Below are positions 56,917 through 64,000 of a stretch of DNA of 64,000 bases, in pieces. The notes beneath the pieces were generated by a model that ran no database searches, was not told the DNA's origin, and saw nothing but the letters and a program-made list of their open reading frames with translations. The DNA is taken from assembly GCA_963920525.1 (NCBI GenBank), contig OY986435.1, positions 97,844,615-97,908,614 on the forward strand, given 5' to 3'. The position numbers and the translations under genes are program-made. Position 1 is the stretch's first letter. The number at the start of each line of letters is the position of its first letter. This DNA is from Dichetophora obliterata. Lineage: Eukaryota; Arthropoda; Insecta; Diptera; Sciomyzidae.

Positions 56917-58013
56917 TTTTACAACTATCAAAAAACTTATCTAATTTCATAATTTTAAAATGTAAAAATTCAAATAGAACTTTAAAATTCCTTATAGATA
57001 CGGGAGCTGATATTTCCGTTTGCAAAGTTGAAAATGCTAGCAATTTAAACACAAGATATATTACAAAGATAACAGGCATAACGAACGAAACTATAGAATG
57101 TATTGGTACATCAAACTTAAAATTTTATATTGAAAATGAGGAAATTGAACATAATTTTCAAATAGTTGAAAATGATTTTCCTATAGCAACAGATGGAATA
57201 ATAGGCAGAGACATGATGAGGAGGTATATGTCAAAAATAGATTACGAAACATGTACAGTTACATTTATAATTAATGAAAAAGAAATAATATTACCAATAA
57301 TTTTAAAGGATTTTTATAATGTTACGGTACCCGCACGAACAGAAGCGGTAGTACCGATCGATATCAAAGTTAAAGAAGATAGCATAATTCTTAATGAAGA
57401 AATTAGTGAGGGAGTATTTTTAGGAAATAGTATTATACCCGCGAACGGAGTAGCGCTCGTCAAGTTGATGAATACAACCAATGAAGAGATAAAAATAAAA
57501 AGTTTTAATGTGAAAACTAAACCATTAAGTAATTACAACATTTTTCAATGCAAGGAAAATAAACATTTTAATAAAAATAGGCTGAACAAACTTTTAACCA
57601 ATTTGGATATTGGATGCAAAGGATCAGAAGTCAGAAAATCGATAATAGATATCATCGAAGAATATCAAGATATTTTTCATCTCCCTGGAGAACATTTAAG
57701 CGTCAATAATTTTTATAAACAACAAATACAAACAACAGATTCGACCCCTGTTTACATCAAAAATTACCGACTGCCACAAACACAAATGACTGAAATAAAT
57801 GAACAGGTTGACCAACTGTTACAGGACAACATCATAGAACACTCAATTAGTCCGTACAATTCCCCACTACTCGTGGTCCCAAAAAAATCAGCGGACGACA
57901 CAAAAAAATGGAGACTAGTCGTCGATTTTAGAAAGCTTAATGAAAAAATCGTGAGTGATAAATTTCCCCTGACAGACTCGGAAGAGCTAAGTACTTTTCG
58001 ACATTGGACATGA
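56841..58013 (+). pseudogene. pol: Element A Pol N-terminal part (protease, start of RT), frameshifted
   Basis: Pol frame entered by -1 frameshift, with no ATG at its start. The protease DTGAD is at 56997, GIIGRDMM at about 57200, and RT begins with the NSPLLVVPKKSADDTKKWRLVVDFRKL segment at about 57860. Around 57972 bases are lost from the conserved region between the DFRKL and LDMTSSF motifs and the frame changes, giving a stop at 58011-58013. One change thus separates protease plus early RT from the rest. Confidence 0.85.
56862..56899 (+). promoter_or_regulatory. Element A -1 ribosomal frameshift signal
   Basis: GGGAAAC (56862-56868) lies in gag frame as G GGA AAC. Ten bases later there is a hairpin: GGGTAGCAG (56879-56887), loop GAG, CTGTTACCC (56891-56899), nine pairs with one G-U. 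The pol frame is open from about 56841 and gag ends at 56916, so the site is inside the overlap. Slippery heptamer plus stem is the classic -1 arrangement. Confidence 0.85.
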
Positions 58014-60490
58014 CCAGCTCGTTCCACCAGATAGACTTAGACGAAGACTCGCGACCACTTACCTCATTTTCAACAGGAAACGGACATTTTCAATTTACCC
58101 GCTTACCGTTCGGACTTAAAATTTCGTCTAATAGCTTTCAACGTATGTTGACGATAGCATTGACCGGGTTAGACGCAGAAGCTTTTTTGTACGTGGATGA
58201 TATAATTGTATTTGGGTGCAGCCTACAGCACCATAACGAAAGTTTGGCAAAAGTATTTAATAGGATGAGAAAATTTAACCTGAAGTTAAATCCAGATAAA
58301 TGTTCATTTTTGAAACCTGAAGTTGTTTATCTTGGGCATTTGATAACAAACGAAGGCATAAGAACAGACCCAGCAAAGAATAAAGTAATACGAAACTACC
58401 CAGTACCAACAAACTCGGATGAAGTAAGGAGATTTGTGGCCTTTGCCAATTATTATAGGCGTTTTATACCGAAATTTGCTGATATAGCCAAAAATTTAAA
58501 TGCATTGCTAAAGAAAAATACAAAATTTGAATGGAATGACGCGTGTCATCAAGCATTCGAAACTTTAAAATCGAAATTACTTAATCCACCAATTCTTCAA
58601 TACCCTGATTTCGATAAACCATTCGTTCTAACTACTGACGCCTCAAATTATGCCTTAGGTGCAGTATTGTCGCAAGGTGAGATCGGATCGGATTTACCAA
58701 TTTCTTACGCAAGCAAATCACTCGGAAAGCACGATTTAAACAAACCAATTTTAGAAAAAGAATTATTGGCCATACACTGGGCGATAAATTTTTTCAGGCC
58801 TTATCTTTATGGTCGCAAATTTTCAGTTGTCACAGACCACAGACCATTGGTGTCTCTCTTTTCGCATAAAAACCCATCGTCTAAAATGACACGTATTAGG
58901 TTAGACCTATGCGACTATGATTTCGAAATTAAATACAAAACAGGGAAAGCTAATACCAATGCAGATGCATTGTCTAGAATCATTATAAATAGCGATTCGC
59001 TTAAAGCGATGATTCCAACCGTTTTAGAAAACGAAAATACAAAAATACTAGCCATAACAAGAAGTATGGGTAAAAATAAGCATGCAAAAAACTCAACCAG
59101 TAACAATTTAGAACGTATTCCAGGCAGGAAGATTGACCACCTTTTTGTGTGGGAATGCACTTCACTATCGGATGTAAACAAAATAAGAAAACTAAAATTT
59201 ATAACAGAAAAAGATTTTAAGGGTACGCAGATAGACATAGAAGACAATCAGGTTTTTGTACGATGCAGTGACAATCCGATGTTCACACAGATGACTTTGG
59301 AGAAACTGATTTCGAAGATGCAAAAACTAGGGATTGAAGAATTAGCATTGAATATTAATGATGATATATTTAAAACCATGGCCATGGAAAATTTTAAAAG
59401 AATGTATAATAATTTAAAGATTAGTGAAAATAAAGTAAAAATACTCATTTATAGAGAACCAAAAAGAATAATAGAGATAGAAAACCAGAAAAAAATAATT
59501 GAAGAGTACCATAATTCGACCCATGGAGGTCATATGGGAATTAGAAAAACGATTTTAAAAATAAAGCAGAGGTATATATGGAAAAACATGAGTAGAATGA
59601 TTAAAAATTTTATAAATAATTGCGAAACATGCAAAATTAACAAACAAACCAGACATACAAAAGAACAACTAACAGTGACAGACACACCAGGAACTAGTTT
59701 TGAAGTAGTTTCAATAGATACTGTAGGTCCTCTACGATTAACAAATAACTACCGGTACATACTCACCATGCAGTGCGAATTAACAAAATATGTTATAGCA
59801 TGTCCTATGGAGACGAAAGACGCCAAAACAGTAGCCAAAACTTTAATAGAAAACTTAATTTTGATTTATGGGCATTTTAAAACAATAAAGTCGGATAGGG
59901 GTACAGAGTTTACCAATGAGTTGTTGTCGCAAATATGCAGTCAATTGAACATAAAACAGGTATTTAGCACACCGTATCATCACGAAACTCTTGGTTCTAT
60001 AGAGAGGAACCACAGAGTGCTAAACGAATTTTTACTTAATTTTTGCAAAGATGATGAATGGGACCATTGGATCCCATACTTCACATTTGCGTACAATACG
60101 ACACCTCATATCGATACGAACTATAGTCCATTTGAACTTATTTTTGGCAAATTGGCAAACCTACCAAATGAACAATTAGAAACATTTAAAACTTACAATA
60201 CTGAAAATTATGCGCAAGAGCTAAAATTTAGATTAGCATATTCTTTAAAAAAAGCATATGAATTGATAAACATAGCTAAGGAGAAGCGAAAGAAAGATAA
60301 TGAAATTTCAAACCCACTTAATATAAATATTGGTGATAAAATAATTGTTAAAAGAATGAATAGAAGAAAGTATCAATCACCATATCATGGTCCATACACG
60401 GTAATTAAGAAAAATGGAGTCAATACAATAATAGATATAAATGGAAAATTAAAAGAATACCACAATAATTTATTGAAAAAATGGATTTAA
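57977..60490 (+). pseudogene. pol: Element A Pol C-terminal part (RT, RNase H, integrase)
   Basis: Downstream of the frameshift pol is open for over 800 codons: LGRAKYFSTLDMTSSFHQI, catalytic YVDD (58190-58201), RNase H TTDASNYALGAVLSQ and DHRPLVSLFS, integrase zinc domain (HNSTHGGHMG, CETCKIN), catalytic D, D, E in SIDTVG, SDRGTEF and GSIERNH, and a C-terminal GPYTVIKKNG tail. All active-site residues seen are present. It would work only if joined to the upstream part; in this copy it is not. Confidence 0.85.
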
Positions 60491-60788
60491 TTGAAATTAA
60501 ATTTTCTATTATATATATTAAAATTTGTTAACATGTCGGAATTAATATATAAACAAAAATAGTTGAATTGTATAACTACCAATTATAAATATATTTTATT
60601 TGAATTGTATAATTATTAGTAAAAAAAAAATAAATTGAAATTTATTGAAATATAAACACTAATATAATAAAGTAATAAATTAAATTTATTAAAACATTTG
60701 AATTGTATAAATAAAAAAAAAAAAAAAAAAAAACATTTGCATTGTATAATTTTAAAAATTATTTTTTTAAATCAAATAATTTTATCTT

Positions 60789-60799
60789 AAGGATGGGGG
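60789..60799 (+). promoter_or_regulatory. Element A polypurine tract
   Basis: AAGGATGGGGG immediately before the 3' LTR. The single T is atypical but tolerated in such tracts. Confidence 0.75.
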
Positions 60800-61407
60800 T
60801 GTAGTGTACTTCAATCTAAACATTTCTATAACTCGAACTTAAACACATTTGTTCTATACAATTATTATTTATAAACATTAACACATAAAGATCTAGTCTA
60901 CAAACTAACATTTCTATAAATGTAGCCTAAGCACATTTATGTAGCAAACAAACAAAACAAACACATAACTATTGTTTACATTCTTACTCGCTTGCACTTT
61001 ATGTTTACATAGCTACACTACATAACTACACTAAAATGACTACATAAACTAATGTTCTATTTAGTTACAATTATATTAAATAAGATATATTTATATTTAA
61101 TTTTGTATTTATTTTAAGTTAAGAAATACTGTTACTTGGCTTTATAAGCCGAAGAAAATCTTAAAATAAAATCACTAAAGTTTTGAGCTTTAAACCAACA
61201 GCTCCTTTTATTTGTCTAAGCGCCTGAATGCACTTTCGAGTGACGGCGCAAAGAAATCTTTTTTTTTTAATTTTAATCAGGCCAGTAGCGCTCTTAAGCG
61301 CTGGCAATAAAAATAAAACGCGTACAAATTAAATAACCGCGTAAACTTTTAATTCGCGTAAAACGCGTAAGCCGCGTATAAATAAAAGTCGCGCGTCCAA
61401 CATTACA
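60800..61407 (+). repeat. Element A 3' LTR
   Basis: Uninterrupted 608-bp LTR, TGTAGTG to CATTACA, followed by TTAT. It gives the reference for the split 5' copy. Confidence 0.93.

Positions 61408-64000
<2,593 letters not shown>

Larger units (their letters stand above)
46153..61407 (+). mobile_element. Element A: 412/mdg1-like Ty3/gypsy retrotransposon, host of element B
   Basis: 608-bp LTRs (5' split into 46153-46748 and 54882-54893; 3' at 60800-61407), TGTAGTG to CATTACA, flanked by TTAT (46149-46152 and 61408-61411). Internal: leader, gag, a -1 frameshift site and pol, with no env. Only two LTR differences were seen by eye (46260/60907 and 46567/61214), so insertion was recent. Placement with 412/mdg1 rests on the 4-bp duplication, the missing env and pol motifs, and is inference. 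Confidence 0.88.

Overview
The window is eukaryotic, AT-rich and almost entirely made of transposable elements. The mix of env-bearing errantivirus, BEL/Pao, 412/mdg1-like Ty3/gypsy, R1-like and RTE-like LINEs, PIF/Harbinger and P-like DNA elements, with one short (59 bp) intron, points to an insect, most likely a fly. This is an inference from element families; no host gene was recognised, so the species cannot be named.

Layout. 1-6471: a decayed Ty3/gypsy pol, broken by a Tc1-like foldback (1520-2388) and by a 2.96-kb insertion (3309-6263) that holds two more large foldbacks. 6671-6849: a MITE with 8-bp target duplication. 7577-10136: a head-to-head array of 566-bp units; a diverged relative lies at 27527-28193. 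13173-24395: a BEL/Pao retrotransposon arranged as LTR-internal-LTR-internal-LTR, with one 5-bp target duplication around the whole. 25709-26341: a TIR element carrying a tRNA-Asp-like sequence. 28560-29550: a dead PIF/Harbinger transposase with a recognisable intron. 30431-31060: an LTR-like hairpin fragment and an antisense LINE endonuclease remnant. 31657-34998: a 5'-truncated R1-like LINE with a 13-bp target duplication. 39264-39976: a small P-superfamily-like element (8-bp target duplication) with a 348-bp MITE inside it. 40830-44051: an apparently full-length but mutated RTE-like LINE with a 14-bp target duplication.

46030-64000 is a nested series. An ATT-trinucleotide array was entered by a 412/mdg1-like Ty3/gypsy element (element A, 46153-61407, target duplication TTAT). 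An errantivirus (element B, 46749-54877, target duplication CGCG) then landed in A's 5' LTR. B appears structurally complete: LTRs differing at one site, tRNA-Ser-type PBS, gag, pol reached by a -1 frameshift, and an env whose splice sites can be read. A has a classic GGGAAAC slippery site plus hairpin at its gag/pol junction, but its RT is frameshifted. The window ends in about 2.58 kb of pure ATT repeat.

The genes do not form a host pathway. They belong to independent elements, and nested insertions give a relative order: old gypsy, Harbinger and LINE remnants first, then the young BEL dimer and elements A and B.
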